The notes: generated from the sequence alone by a model not told the origin. Positions 14,718 to 23,284 are shown, numbered from the stretch's first letter. The stretch: 41,540 bases of DNA from an uncultured Eubacterium sp. (GCA_947564835.1 CANOET010000007.1:1-41540); one strand, 5' to 3'. Made by a program: numbers and translations.

Positions 14718-16406
14718 ATGGGACTTGTAATATCTATTGGAGCGCAGGATTTCACGTATATCCGGGAAAACAGGTGTTTTTATATTGACAAAACCGGATT
14801 TATCAAGGAATGGTGGGAAAACGGCGATGTAGTTACACTGATTACACGGCCGCGCCGTTTTGGAAAAACATTGAATTTGAGCATGACAGAAGCGTTTTTT
14901 TCAAACCAGTATCCAGACAAAGGAAAATTATTTGAAGGACTGTCTATCTGGAAGGAAGAAAAATACCGCAAGCTTTGTGCTGGTTATCCCGTGATTTTTT
15001 TCAGTTTTGCCGGAATCAAGGGAGATACTTATGAAACAGCCAGGGAAAGCCTGATTCAAATGATATTGGATCTTTATGCAAAATACAGTTTCCTTCTTTC
15101 GGGGACTGCTTTGAACAGCCAGGAAAGAAAATATTTTGACTATATCCGGCCCGATATGTCAGATGCAGTTGCAGCGATGTCGATTCACAGGCTTGCACTT
15201 TGCATGTACCGGTATTATGGTAAAAAGGTTCTTATTTTTTTGGATGAATATGATACTCCTTTGCAGGAATCTTACGTATATGGGTATTGGGAAAAATTAG
15301 TTTTGTTTATCAGGAGTCTATTAAATTATACATTTAAGACAAATATGTATCTGGAGCGGGGGCTTTTGACTGGTATTACCAGAATCAGCAAGGAATCTAT
15401 TTTTTCGGATATCAGCAATCTGGAAGTAGTTATGACTACTTCTGAAAAATATGCGGCAGCATTTGGCTTTACAGAAGAAGAGGTAGCCAGGGCGTTGGAT
15501 CAGTATGGAATGTCGGAACATCTGGATCAGGTTAGGGTGTGGTATAACGGCTTTCATTTTGGCAGCCGAAAGGTCATTTACAATCCCTGGTCGATTACAA
15601 AATATCTGGATACGAAAAGGTTTCGTCCTTACTGGATGAATACCAGCTCCAATAAATTGGCTGGAAGGCTGATCCGGGAAGGCAATGCGGATGTAAAAAT
15701 TGCAATGGAAGATTTGTTAGCCGGACATAAAATGATGGCTGCATTAGATGAAGAAATCGTGTTTGAGCAGCTGGAAGAAAGCAATGAATCCATCTGGAGC
15801 CTGCTGTTGGCATCTGGTTATCTGAAAGTGGACAATGTGATAACTACAGGAGATGAAGAATTGCTGTACGAGTTGTCTTTGACAAATCTGGAAGTGAGAA
15901 AGGAATTTCGGAAAATGATTCTCAGATGGTTTCAAAATCCTGTAACCCGTTATAATGACTTTATCAAAGCGTTGCTGGAGAATGATGTGGATTATATGAA
16001 TGAGTATATGAACCAGATTGCACTGCAGACATTCAGTAGTTTTGACACGGGGAAAAAACCTTCGGATCAATCGGAACCGCAACGCTTTTACCATGGGTTT
16101 GTCCTGGGGCTGATGGCGGATTTGTCCGGGCAGTATCAGATTACTTCTAACAGAGAGAGCGGCCTGGGACGGTATGATGTGATTATGCAGCCGCTGGATC
16201 AGGGCCGAAAAGCAGTTATTATGGAATTTAAAGTGTTCCATCCGGCCAAGGAAAAGGATCTTACTGAAACGGTGAATCATGCGTTAAAGCAGATTGAGGA
16301 TAAAAAATATGATATCGAATTGATTGCGAAAGGGGTATTGAAAGAGGATATCCGCCATTATGGGTTTGCTTTTGCGGGGAAAACAGTGTTAATTGCAAGT
16401 TCCTGA
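14718..16406 (+). CDS. AAA-ATPase-like / PD-(D/E)XK nuclease domain protein
   Basis: 562 aa. The N-terminal two-thirds is the AAA-ATPase-like (DUF1703-type) domain: FTYIRENRCFYIDKTGFIKEW, then a P-loop-like TRPRRFGKTLNLSM, and a Walker B-like VLIFLDEYDTPL. The C-terminal part has a PD-(D/E)XK-like nuclease fold, seen in GRYDVIMQPLDQ...AVIMEFKVF (D and ExK residues), ending in YGFAFAGKTVLI. Families with this architecture occur in many copies in gut Clostridia and Bacteroidetes; function is not established. Start ATG 14718 is preferred over 14709 because the AAGGGG RBS lies 9 nt upstream and the family begins near here. Confidence 0.85.
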   Translation: MGLVISIGAQDFTYIRENRCFYIDKTGFIKEWWENGDVVTLITRPRRFGKTLNLSMTEAFFSNQYPDKGKLFEGLSIWKEEKYRKLCAGYPVIFFSFAGIKGDTYETARESLIQMILDLYAKYSFLLSGTALNSQERKYFDYIRPDMSDAVAAMSIHRLALCMYRYYGKKVLIFLDEYDTPLQESYVYGYWEKLVLFIRSLLNYTFKTNMYLERGLLTGITRISKESIFSDISNLEVVMTTSEKYAAAFGFTEEEVARALDQYGMSEHLDQVRVWYNGFHFGSRKVIYNPWSITKYLDTKRFRPYWMNTSSNKLAGRLIREGNADVKIAMEDLLAGHKMMAALDEEIVFEQLEESNESIWSLLLASGYLKVDNVITTGDEELLYELSLTNLEVRKEFRKMILRWFQNPVTRYNDFIKALLENDVDYMNEYMNQIALQTFSSFDTGKKPSDQSEPQRFYHGFVLGLMADLSGQYQITSNRESGLGRYDVIMQPLDQGRKAVIMEFKVFHPAKEKDLTETVNHALKQIEDKKYDIELIAKGVLKEDIRHYGFAFAGKTVLIASS

Positions 16407-16444
16407 CTGTGCGATGCAGTACGGTGTGTTTTTGTATTTTTGAT

Positions 16445-16473
16445 TTGACAATCTGCCCAAAACACTATATAAT
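16445..16473 (+). promoter_or_regulatory. Promoter of the SRP RNA gene
   Basis: TTGACA at 16445-16450 and TATAAT at 16468-16473 with a 17-bp spacer, a perfect consensus. It predicts a start at about 16480, where the RNA begins. Confidence 0.9.
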
Positions 16474-16480
16474 AGAACAC

Positions 16481-16739
16481 GGACAGCCGGGGCGCTAGCG
16501 GTGCCCTGTACCAGCAATCCGCTATAGCTGGGGTGATATCCTGCCTCGGGTCTTTAGGTTTTAAAGCAGCCCCTGGTAAGTGGCGTTGACGTCTGGGTCT
16601 TACGCAACAGGAACTTGTGAACCGTGTCAGGTCAGGAATGGAGCAGCACTAAGCAAGACCTCTTGTGTGCCGTAAGGGTGCCTGGGCCGAGCTAACTGCC
16701 AGGGTAACGTTTAGGGCCGGGATTCAAAGCAGGATGTCC
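16481..16739 (+). ncRNA. ffs: Signal recognition particle RNA, large bacterial type
   Basis: About 259 nt. The S-domain core GTCAGGTCAGGAATGGAGCA and AGCAGCACTAAGCAAGACC with GTGCCGTAAGGGTGCC is the conserved Ffh-binding helix 8 region. The 5' part GCCGGGGCGCTAGCGGTGCC forms the Alu-type domain found in Firmicutes. The ends GGACA and TGTCC pair. It scaffolds Ffh to target membrane and secreted proteins co-translationally. The exact 3' end is an estimate. Confidence 0.92.
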
Positions 16740-16810
16740 ATAAAAATGGAAACAGGACGTATGTGATCAGTCTGGTATCGTTATTTTACCGGTATGGATA
16801 CAGAAAAGCG

Positions 16811-16836
16811 CGCGGGATAAAAGCCTGCGTTTTTTT
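16811..16836 (+). terminator. Rho-independent terminator downstream of SRP RNA
   Basis: CGCGGG (16811-16816) pairs with CCTGCG (16824-16829) over a 7-nt loop, followed by seven Ts. Confidence 0.75.
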
Positions 16837-16934
16837 GTTATAGTTTTGCGGCGGATTTTAGAGTGCATTTTACGGCAGCTTTCGGACAGTTTTAGAATCT
16901 GCATAGAAATAGAAGAGGAAGGGAAAAGGGAAAG

Positions 16935-17594
16935 ATGATTCAGGCTATTATTTTTGATATGGACGGGCTGATGATTGATACTGAAAAATTATTGCTGCGG
17001 TATTGGCTGGAGGCAGCGCATCATTATGGTTATGATATGAAGCGGGAACATGCGCTTGGAATCCGCAGCCTGGCTGCAAAATATGCGGTACCAAAGCTAA
17101 AGGCGCAGCTGGGAGAAGATTTTGATTACCAGAAGGTCAGGGCTTTGCGTCTGAGGATGATGAATGAGCATATTGAGACTTATGGGCTGGAAGAAAAGCC
17201 AGGGCTGGGGGAGCTGCTGGAGTATTTGAAGGAACATCATTATAAGACGGCAGTTGCGACGGCTACGGATCCGGAACGTACAAAACGTTATCTCGGCTCG
17301 CTGAACCGGTTGACCTATTTTGATCAAATTGTCTGTGCGTCTATGGTTGAAAGCGGGAAGCCTGCGCCGGATATTTATCTGGAAGCGGCTGCGCGCCTGG
17401 GGACAGAACCTTGCGAATGCATGGCGCTTGAGGATTCTCCGAATGGGATCATGGCTGCATACCGGGCTGGAATGCGTCCGGTGATGGTGCCGGATTTGAC
17501 CGGGCCGGATGCAGATACAGAGAAATTGGTGTATCGGTGTGTGAAAGATTTATCGGAGGTGATTCCGGTGCTGGAAGAATGCGGGAAATGCTGA
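16935..17594 (+). CDS. HAD-superfamily phosphatase (beta-phosphoglucomutase-like)
   Basis: 219-aa cytoplasmic HAD hydrolase. Motif I is DMDGLMIDTE (nucleophile D8, acid D10), motif II lies in AVATATD, the Lys is in ESGKPAPDIYL, and motif IV is LEDSPNG. A helical cap of about residues 18-80 matches subfamily I members such as beta-phosphoglucomutase and sugar-phosphate phosphatases. The RBS is GGGAAAAGGGAAAG before ATG 16935. Followed after 82 bp by larB on the same strand. The true substrate cannot be predicted. Confidence 0.85.
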   Translation: MIQAIIFDMDGLMIDTEKLLLRYWLEAAHHYGYDMKREHALGIRSLAAKYAVPKLKAQLGEDFDYQKVRALRLRMMNEHIETYGLEEKPGLGELLEYLKEHHYKTAVATATDPERTKRYLGSLNRLTYFDQIVCASMVESGKPAPDIYLEAAARLGTEPCECMALEDSPNGIMAAYRAGMRPVMVPDLTGPDADTEKLVYRCVKDLSEVIPVLEECGKC

Positions 17595-17676
17595 CAAATG
17601 AAGATCTGACAGATAGTAAGATGTTTTTGGAGAATAGAAGAGCTGCTCAAATGGGATTGGCGGATGAAGGAGGCAG

Positions 17677-18441
17677 ATGAGATCAAATATGGAAGCAAAG
17701 GAAGTTCTGAAAAAAGTGCAGGCAGGAAAAATGTCTGTGGAAGATGCAGAGCTGTTTTTCCGCAGGCAGCCGTTTGAAGAAATGGGCTATGCGAAGCTGG
17801 ATACGCACAGAAAAATACGTTCCGGATTTGCGGAAGTTATTTTTTGCAGCGGCAAGGCAGACGAACATCTGCTCAAGATTTTCGGCAGGCTGTATGAACA
17901 GGATCAGGAGGTGTTTGGGACAAGGGCGTCGCAGGCGCAGGCTGAGATGATTCAAAAACATTACCCGCAAGCGGTTTATGATCCGGTATCCAGGATTATC
18001 AAAATAGAAAAGGAAGGCAAGCTGCGCCAGGGGAAGGCGGCAGTCTGCACGGCAGGTACGGCGGATATTCCGGTTGCGGAAGAAGCTGCCCAGACGGCGG
18101 AATATTTCGGTACGGCGGTGGAGCGTATTTATGATGTAGGTGTCAGCGGCATTCACCGGCTGCTTGCCAAAATGGATACGATCCAGCAGGCAAATTGTGT
18201 TGTGGCGGTCGCGGGAATGGAGGGGGCCTTGGCAAGCGTTCTGGGGGGATTTGTGGACAAACCGGTGATTGCGGTTCCGACCTCGGTCGGGTACGGCGCA
18301 TCTATGAATGGCTTGTCGGCATTGCTGACAATGATTAATTCGTGTGCGAACGGGATTGCAGTTGTGAATATTGATAACGGATACGGGGCCGGATATCTGG
18401 CGGCGCAGATTAACCGGCTTGCCCTTGCGATCCCAAAGTAA
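17677..18441 (+). CDS. larB: Nickel-pincer cofactor biosynthesis protein LarB
   Basis: 254 aa. LarB carboxylates and hydrolyses nicotinic acid adenine dinucleotide in the first step of the nickel-pincer nucleotide cofactor (lactate racemase system). The N-terminal helical part is followed by the AIR-carboxylase-like domain: CTAGTADIPVAEEAA, YDVGVSGIHRL, VAVAGMEGALASVLGG, VIAVPTSVGYGAS and the terminal NIDNGYGAGYLA. The RBS GGAGG precedes ATG 17677. The usual partners larC and larE are not adjacent, so they would have to lie elsewhere or the gene is an orphan. It ends at a terminator (18441-18474). Confidence 0.9.
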   Translation: MRSNMEAKEVLKKVQAGKMSVEDAELFFRRQPFEEMGYAKLDTHRKIRSGFAEVIFCSGKADEHLLKIFGRLYEQDQEVFGTRASQAQAEMIQKHYPQAVYDPVSRIIKIEKEGKLRQGKAAVCTAGTADIPVAEEAAQTAEYFGTAVERIYDVGVSGIHRLLAKMDTIQQANCVVAVAGMEGALASVLGGFVDKPVIAVPTSVGYGASMNGLSALLTMINSCANGIAVVNIDNGYGAGYLAAQINRLALAIPK

Positions 18442-18474
18442 AAAAGAGTCCTGTTTTCACAGAACTCTTTTTTT
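18441..18474 (+). terminator. Rho-independent terminator after larB
   Basis: AAAAAGAGT and CTG pair with CAG and ACTCTTTTT around a short loop, ending in a run of seven Ts. Confidence 0.88.
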
Positions 18475-18503
18475 AAATTGGAGGTAGGATGTATTTATAG
18501 AAA

Positions 18504-18525
18504 GTACTGTACATCTGCACAGTAC
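18504..18525 (-). terminator. Hairpin downstream of tRNA-Ser
   Basis: GTACTGT and ACAGTAC form a 7-bp stem. On the minus strand it lies just past the tRNA 3' end and is followed by TTTCTAT. The T-run is weak, so the terminator role is tentative. Confidence 0.4.
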
Positions 18526-18531
18526 AATAAA

Positions 18532-18618
18532 CGGAGAGCATGGGATTCGAACCCACGGTGCTTATGAGGCACACGGCTTTTCGAGAGCCGCACCTTAAAC
18601 CGCTCGGACAACTCTCCG
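18532..18618 (-). tRNA. tRNA-Ser (anticodon CGA)
   Basis: An 87-nt class II tRNA. Acceptor arms CGGAGAG/CTCTCCG, a D-arm with GAGCGGTTTAAGG, anticodon stem CGGCT/AGCCG with loop CTCGAAA (anticodon CGA, reading UCG), a long variable arm, and a T-arm with GGTTCGAATCC. CCA is not encoded. Confidence 0.95.
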
Positions 18619-18651
18619 GATAAAAAAATAAAAAATAAATGCTGTATTAAG

Positions 18652-18679
18652 ATTATACCATAATTTTCCATAAATACAA
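18652..18679 (-). promoter_or_regulatory. Promoter of tRNA-Ser
   Basis: Minus strand: TTGTAT (18674-18679) and TATAAT (18652-18657) with a 16-bp spacer, about 34 bp before the mature tRNA 5' end. Confidence 0.75.
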
Positions 18680-18721
18680 GAAAAAATCTCAAATAGATTG
18701 CGATATTTTTTATATATACAA

Positions 18722-18750
18722 TTGACAAGCGTCAAAATCCATTGGATAAT
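18722..18750 (+). promoter_or_regulatory. Promoter of the OPT transporter gene
   Basis: TTGACA at 18722-18727 and GATAAT at 18745-18750 with a 17-bp spacer, 37 bp before the start codon. Confidence 0.8.
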
Positions 18751-18786
18751 AGAAAATGATAAAAAATAAGGAGGAAATTTTTTACT

Positions 18787-20685
18787 ATGAATCAGTCAAA
18801 TGAGTTTAAGCCGTATATTCCTGCAGACAAGGTGCTGCCGGAAATTACACCTGTCTCGATTGTACTTGGCATTCTGCTTGCTGTGCTGTTTGGCGGGGCG
18901 AATGCGTACCTGGGGCTTCGGGTGGGTATGACCGTGTCGGCATCTATTCCGGCGGCCGTTATTTCGATGGGCGTCATCCGCGTGATTTTAAGGCGGGATT
19001 CTATTTTGGAAAATAATATTGTGCAGACAATCGGTTCTGCCGGTGAGTCGTTAGCTGCGGGGGCAATTTTTACATTGCCTGCATTATTTATGTGGGCGCA
19101 GGAGGGAGGCACACAGACGCCGTCCCTTGTTGAAATTGCGCTGATCGCATTTGTGGGCGGTGTGATCGGTATTTTATTTATGATCCCGCTGCGTACCGCG
19201 TTGATCGTACAGGAGCATGGCACGCTTCCGTATCCTGAAGGAAAGGCTTGTGCGGAAGTATTGATGGCAGGGGAAGAAGGCGGGGCGAGCGCTTCGACGG
19301 TATTTTTAGGCCTGGGTGTTTCCGCGGTTTATAAATTTATTGCAGACGGCCTATGTATTTTTCCGAGTGAGGTAGATTTTGAGATCAAAAGCTATAAAGG
19401 CTCCGGCATTGGAATGGACGTGCTTCCGGCGCTGCTCGGCGTGGGTTATATCTGCGGCGCGAAAGTCTCTTCCTATCTGCTGGCAGGCGGTACGCTGGGA
19501 TGGTTTGTAATTATGCCGCTGATCGCGCTGTTCGGAGGAGACGCAGTCATTTATCCGGGAACTGATCCGGTCAGTACACTTGCGCCGTCCGATCTGTGGG
19601 GGACATATATCCGTTATATCGGCGCCGGAGCTGTGGCGGCAGGCGGTATTATGAGCCTGATCAAATCCCTGCCGCTGATTGTGCGTACATTCCGCCAGGC
19701 TGTGAAAGGCTTTGGGGCAAAAGCAGGCGTTTCTAACCGGACGACGCAGGATCTGCCGATGAATTTTGTATTTATCGGAATCGGCGTCCTGGCAATTTTT
19801 ATGTGGCTGTGCCCGGTAATTCCGGTCAATTTGTTAGGAGCTGTCATTATCATTGTTTTCGGGTTCTTTTTTGCCACGGTATCTTCCCGTATGGTCGGGC
19901 TTGTCGGAAGCTCCAATAACCCGGTTTCCGGTATGGCGATTGCAACGCTTCTGATATCTACGATGGTTTTAAAGGCGACTGGTATGATCGGTATGACCGG
20001 TATGGTGGCGGCGATCAGCATCGGTTCGATTATCTGTATTATTGCGGCGATTGCAGGGGATACATCACAGGATTTGAAGACGGGATTTTTAGTTGGTTCT
20101 ACACCGAGAAATCAGCAAATCGGGGAACTGATCGGTGTCGTTGCTTCTGCGATTACAATTGGAGGCGTTTTATATCTGCTCAATGCAGCGTGGCAATATG
20201 GTACGGAACAGCTTCCGGCTCCACAGGCAATGCTGATGAAGATGGTAGTAGAAGGCGTTATGAACGGCAACCTTCCATGGGCGCTTGTATTTTCCGGCGT
20301 ATTTATTGCTATTGTAGTAGAGATTCTGGGTATTCCGGTGCTGCCGTTTGCGGTCGGCCTTTATCTGCCGATTCATCTGAGTACGCCGATGATCGTCGGC
20401 GGCCTGGTCAGGCTGTATTTTGAAAAGAAAAAGAACGAAACCGAAAGCGACCGCAAGCGCAAAGTAGAAAACGGCGTGCTGTACTCTTCCGGCCTGATCG
20501 CGGGCGAGGGGCTGGTCGGAATTATGCTGGCTGTGTTTGCAGTCATTAAGGTGAATGCTGAGAATAACCTTGGGGATGTCATAAACCTTTCCGAAAAAAT
20601 CAACCTGGGGAACTGGGGCGGCTTGGTATTTTTTGCATTGCTGACGGCATCGCTTTATGCGGTTATGGTAAGAAAGAAAAAATAA
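18787..20685 (+). CDS. OPT-family oligopeptide transporter
   Basis: 632-aa polytopic membrane protein. The OPT signature lies at the start: LPEITPVSIVLGILLAVLF then GGANAYLGLRVGMTVSASIPAAV. The conserved IVQTIGSAGESLAAGAIFTLPA and LPYPEGKACAEVL segments follow. I count about 14-16 hydrophobic segments. The family moves small peptides by proton coupling. The RBS is AAGGAGG. A small PqqD-like gene (20734) and an M20C dipeptidase (21135) follow on the same strand, so uptake and intracellular hydrolysis of peptides may be linked; this is inference from order. Confidence 0.92.
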   Translation: MNQSNEFKPYIPADKVLPEITPVSIVLGILLAVLFGGANAYLGLRVGMTVSASIPAAVISMGVIRVILRRDSILENNIVQTIGSAGESLAAGAIFTLPALFMWAQEGGTQTPSLVEIALIAFVGGVIGILFMIPLRTALIVQEHGTLPYPEGKACAEVLMAGEEGGASASTVFLGLGVSAVYKFIADGLCIFPSEVDFEIKSYKGSGIGMDVLPALLGVGYICGAKVSSYLLAGGTLGWFVIMPLIALFGGDAVIYPGTDPVSTLAPSDLWGTYIRYIGAGAVAAGGIMSLIKSLPLIVRTFRQAVKGFGAKAGVSNRTTQDLPMNFVFIGIGVLAIFMWLCPVIPVNLLGAVIIIVFGFFFATVSSRMVGLVGSSNNPVSGMAIATLLISTMVLKATGMIGMTGMVAAISIGSIICIIAAIAGDTSQDLKTGFLVGSTPRNQQIGELIGVVASAITIGGVLYLLNAAWQYGTEQLPAPQAMLMKMVVEGVMNGNLPWALVFSGVFIAIVVEILGIPVLPFAVGLYLPIHLSTPMIVGGLVRLYFEKKKNETESDRKRKVENGVLYSSGLIAGEGLVGIMLAVFAVIKVNAENNLGDVINLSEKINLGNWGGLVFFALLTASLYAVMVRKKK

Positions 20686-20733
20686 AAGCTGCAAAAAGGG
20701 TGCGGCAAGGAATAGCAGTGTAAAGGATTGCGT

Positions 20734-21087
20734 ATGAGTAAAAAGAAGCAGGAAAATTTTTTAGATTATGTTCCGAAAAGAAATCAATTGTATGCATGGG
20801 ATCTGAACCAGAAGAAGCATGTTGAAGTAGCAGTTGTCAACCGCGGGCTGTTTAACCGGATGGCACAGATCCTGCTTGGCAAGCCTAAAGTCAGCAGAAT
20901 TGAGCTGGATGACCTTGGAAGCTTTATCTGGCAGGAGATGGACGGTGTCAGGACGGTCTACGAGATCGGGTCGGCTGTAAAAGGGAGGTTCGGAAAGAAA
21001 GCGGAGCCATTATACGAGCGTTTGTGCGAGTATATCCGGATTCTGCATAACAACCGTTTTATTGTATATGAGAATAAGAAAAAATAA
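20734..21087 (+). CDS. PqqD-family-like protein
   Basis: 117 aa. It has the PqqD-like winged-helix fold seen in Clostridia: LDDLGSFIWQEMDGVRTVYEIGSAVKGRFGKKAEPLYERLCEYIRILHNNRF. PqqD proteins bind precursor peptides for radical SAM enzymes, but no radical SAM gene or precursor is nearby, and such stand-alone copies are of unknown role. ATG 20734 (RBS AAAGGA) is chosen over TTG 20728, which is too close to the RBS. It lies between a peptide transporter and a peptidase. Confidence 0.75.
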   Translation: MSKKKQENFLDYVPKRNQLYAWDLNQKKHVEVAVVNRGLFNRMAQILLGKPKVSRIELDDLGSFIWQEMDGVRTVYEIGSAVKGRFGKKAEPLYERLCEYIRILHNNRFIVYENKKK

Positions 21088-21134
21088 AGCAATAGTTTAG
21101 CGGGAGATCTGAACGGTTATCAGAAAGGAGAATT

Positions 21135-22583
21135 ATGGGTGTATTATCAAATTTAGAACCGAAAGAAGTATTTGCGTATTTTGAAGAAATCAGCGCGATT
21201 CCGCGAGCTTCTTACCACGAAGAAAAAATCAGTAATTATTGTGTGGAATTTGCAAAAAAGCATGGGCTTTTCTATATCCAGGATGAACTGAAAAATGTAA
21301 TTATTATGAAAGACGCCACGCCGGGCTATGAGCAGGAGGAACCGGTGATTATACAGGGCCACCTCGATATGGTATGCGAAAAAAAGCCGGACTGCGGGAC
21401 GGATTTTGAGACAGACGGGATCAAGGTAATGATCGAAGGAGATTACCTGACCGCGGATGGGACGACACTTGGAGGAGATGACGGAATTGCAGTTGCCTAT
21501 GCGCTTGCAATCCTTGCCTCAGATACCATTGCCCATCCAAAGCTGGAAGTGCTGTTTACCGTATCTGAAGAGGTCGGTATGGAAGGTGCGTCAGGGATTG
21601 ACGTATCTATGCTGGAAGGCCGCAGGCTGCTGAATCTGGATTCCGAAGAAGAAGGATTTTTGCTGGCTGGCTGTGCAGGCGGGGCAAGAATCGAATGCAA
21701 GCTGCCGGTGAAGTGTACAGATGCGAAGGGCTGCGCCTTTGAAATTACCGTAGAAGGGTTAAACGGCGGGCATTCAGGAGTGGAAATCGATAAAGGCCGC
21801 GCGAATGCGAATCTGATTATGGGGCGCATTCTGACAGAGCTTGGAAAACATACAGACTATCATTTGGCTTCTGCAGAAGGCGGAAGAAAAGACAATGCGA
21901 TCCCGAGAGAATGTAAAGCGCTGCTGTGTATTCCGCAGCAGGATATACAAAAAGTAACACAGGCGCTTGCAGATCTTGAGAAAAACCTGGCAAATGAATA
22001 TGCTGTCACAGATGCGGCAATCAGGATCCGGACAGAACAGGAGAATGTTCCGCTGCCGTTGAAAATGCTGGACAGCGACAGCACGGAGCGGGCAGTGCTG
22101 CTGCTTTTGGCGCTGCCGAACGGAATCCAGACGATGAGCGCCGACGTCAAAGGGCTTGTGGAAACATCCTTAAATCTTGGCGTGTTAAAATTAGATACAC
22201 AGGAGCTGTCCTTATGCTATGCGGTCCGCAGTTCTGTCAGCAGCGCAAAAGAGGCTTTGCTGGATAAAATGACCTGGCTGACAGAGGGGCTGGGCGGCGC
22301 TGCGGAACGCTCCGGCGATTATCCGGCGTGGGAATATAAGAGAGATTCCGCGTTCCGGGAAAAACTGGCGGCTGTATATGAAAGAATGTATGGCAAACCG
22401 CCGGTGATTCAGGCGATTCATGCAGGGCTGGAGTGCGGGCTGCTGGCTGGGAAGCTGCCGGGGCTGGATTGTATTTCGATCGGGCCGGATATGAAGGATG
22501 TGCATACGACGGAGGAAAAATTGAGTATTTCTTCTACGAAGCGGGTTTGGGAGTTTATTTTGGAGGTGCTTAAGGAGAAGTGA
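21135..22583 (+). CDS. pepD: Aminoacyl-histidine dipeptidase (M20C, PepD)
   Basis: 482-aa cytosolic zinc dipeptidase with broad specificity, including Xaa-His. Metal-ligand motifs: GHLDMVCEK (His76 with Asp78), LGGDDGIAVA (Asp115), SEEVGMEG (catalytic Glu145, ligand Glu146) and the C-terminal HAGLECGLL and SIGPDMKDVHTTEE blocks. Full length for PepD. RBS AGAAAGGAG at good spacing. It follows the OPT transporter and PqqD-like genes, in line with peptide salvage. Confidence 0.93.
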   Translation: MGVLSNLEPKEVFAYFEEISAIPRASYHEEKISNYCVEFAKKHGLFYIQDELKNVIIMKDATPGYEQEEPVIIQGHLDMVCEKKPDCGTDFETDGIKVMIEGDYLTADGTTLGGDDGIAVAYALAILASDTIAHPKLEVLFTVSEEVGMEGASGIDVSMLEGRRLLNLDSEEEGFLLAGCAGGARIECKLPVKCTDAKGCAFEITVEGLNGGHSGVEIDKGRANANLIMGRILTELGKHTDYHLASAEGGRKDNAIPRECKALLCIPQQDIQKVTQALADLEKNLANEYAVTDAAIRIRTEQENVPLPLKMLDSDSTERAVLLLLALPNGIQTMSADVKGLVETSLNLGVLKLDTQELSLCYAVRSSVSSAKEALLDKMTWLTEGLGGAAERSGDYPAWEYKRDSAFREKLAAVYERMYGKPPVIQAIHAGLECGLLAGKLPGLDCISIGPDMKDVHTTEEKLSISSTKRVWEFILEVLKEK

Positions 22584-22620
22584 GGCGCTTCTGATGGTGT
22601 GTATTGGTTAGATGGGGGAG

Positions 22621-22800
22621 GTGGCTAGGCGGACGACTCTGCGGGCTGTGGCCCTCCTGTCTAAGTCTCCGTAAGCGCTGGATTTCACCTTCGCTAAAAG
22701 CGCCCCTTTAACGTCCTTCCAAGGTGTGTCTCCCGGCGCATCTCCTGGCCACAGCCCGCAGAGTCTGGTTATTGGCAGGCTTTACAATACTTGATGTTCT
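22621..22800 (+). repeat. Dispersed intergenic repeat, copy E with 19-bp perfect inverted repeat
   Basis: GACTCTGCGGGCTGTGGCC at 22635-22653 is the exact inverse of GGCCACAGCCCGCAGAGTC at 22747-22765. The 93 bp between holds nested hairpins (CACCTT/AAGGTG enclosing CGC-TAAAA-GCG). 22685-22766 matches 1-82. Just outside, TCTGGTTATTGGCAGGCTT also occurs, inverted, at about 12960-12980 beside the IS66 remnant. The 22584-22884 gap holds this element and no gene. Confidence 0.85.
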
Positions 22801-22884
22801 TGCTTATGATAATAATTTAAAACATTCAGAATAATTTCAGGGACAAACGCATACACATAAATATAAAAAATTGTAGGAGCATTT

Positions 22885-23157
22885 ATGAAACAAGAGAGCG
22901 GTTTTCTAATTATGATCGGCATCTGTGCTATTGTGCTTTTAATCGGTGTATTGAAACAAAAGGCGGCTATTGTACTGAATCTGATTGTGCGTATTATTGT
23001 CGGGTGTGTAGCGATTATTTTATTTAATGATTTTTTGCAAAAACAGGGTATCCCGGTGGCTGCGGGTTTGAATCCCTTGAATCTTTTGACAATCGGAACC
23101 CTTGGTACGAGCGGTTTTGCGTTGATTTATGGTATTTTATTCTATACATCGTTGTAA
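22885..23157 (+). CDS. Pro-sigma-K processing inhibitor BofA-family protein
   Basis: 90-aa small membrane protein with two or three hydrophobic segments (about 8-25, 28-48 and 70-88) and the BofA-type C-terminus GLNPLNLLTIGTLGTSGFALIYGI. In Bacillus BofA holds the SpoIVFB protease inactive in the forespore outer membrane; in Clostridia the family exists but its role is less clear. RBS TAGGAG before ATG 22885. It stands alone, just before the Tad locus promoter. Confidence 0.85.
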   Translation: MKQESGFLIMIGICAIVLLIGVLKQKAAIVLNLIVRIIVGCVAIILFNDFLQKQGIPVAAGLNPLNLLTIGTLGTSGFALIYGILFYTSL

Positions 23158-23194
23158 ATATTTCACAAACTTTATTTCAGTTTATGAAAAAGGG

Positions 23195-23223
23195 TAGACA
23201 AATACAGAAAAAGCTCGTATAAT
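23195..23223 (+). promoter_or_regulatory. Promoter of the Tad/Flp pilus locus
   Basis: TAGACA at 23195-23200 and TATAAT at 23218-23223 with a 17-bp spacer. It is the first clear promoter upstream of a dozen closely packed plus-strand genes. Confidence 0.75.
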
Positions 23224-23284
23224 CCAACTTACAAAACAAATCTGACTGGTGTGGGCCGTCAGAATAAGCAAAGGGGGGATTTCC

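Noticed and set aside
15744..16280. 178-codon antisense frame inside the AAA-ATPase/PD-(D/E)XK gene
   Set aside because: No RBS, no motif; the sense frame carries the P-loop and nuclease motifs.
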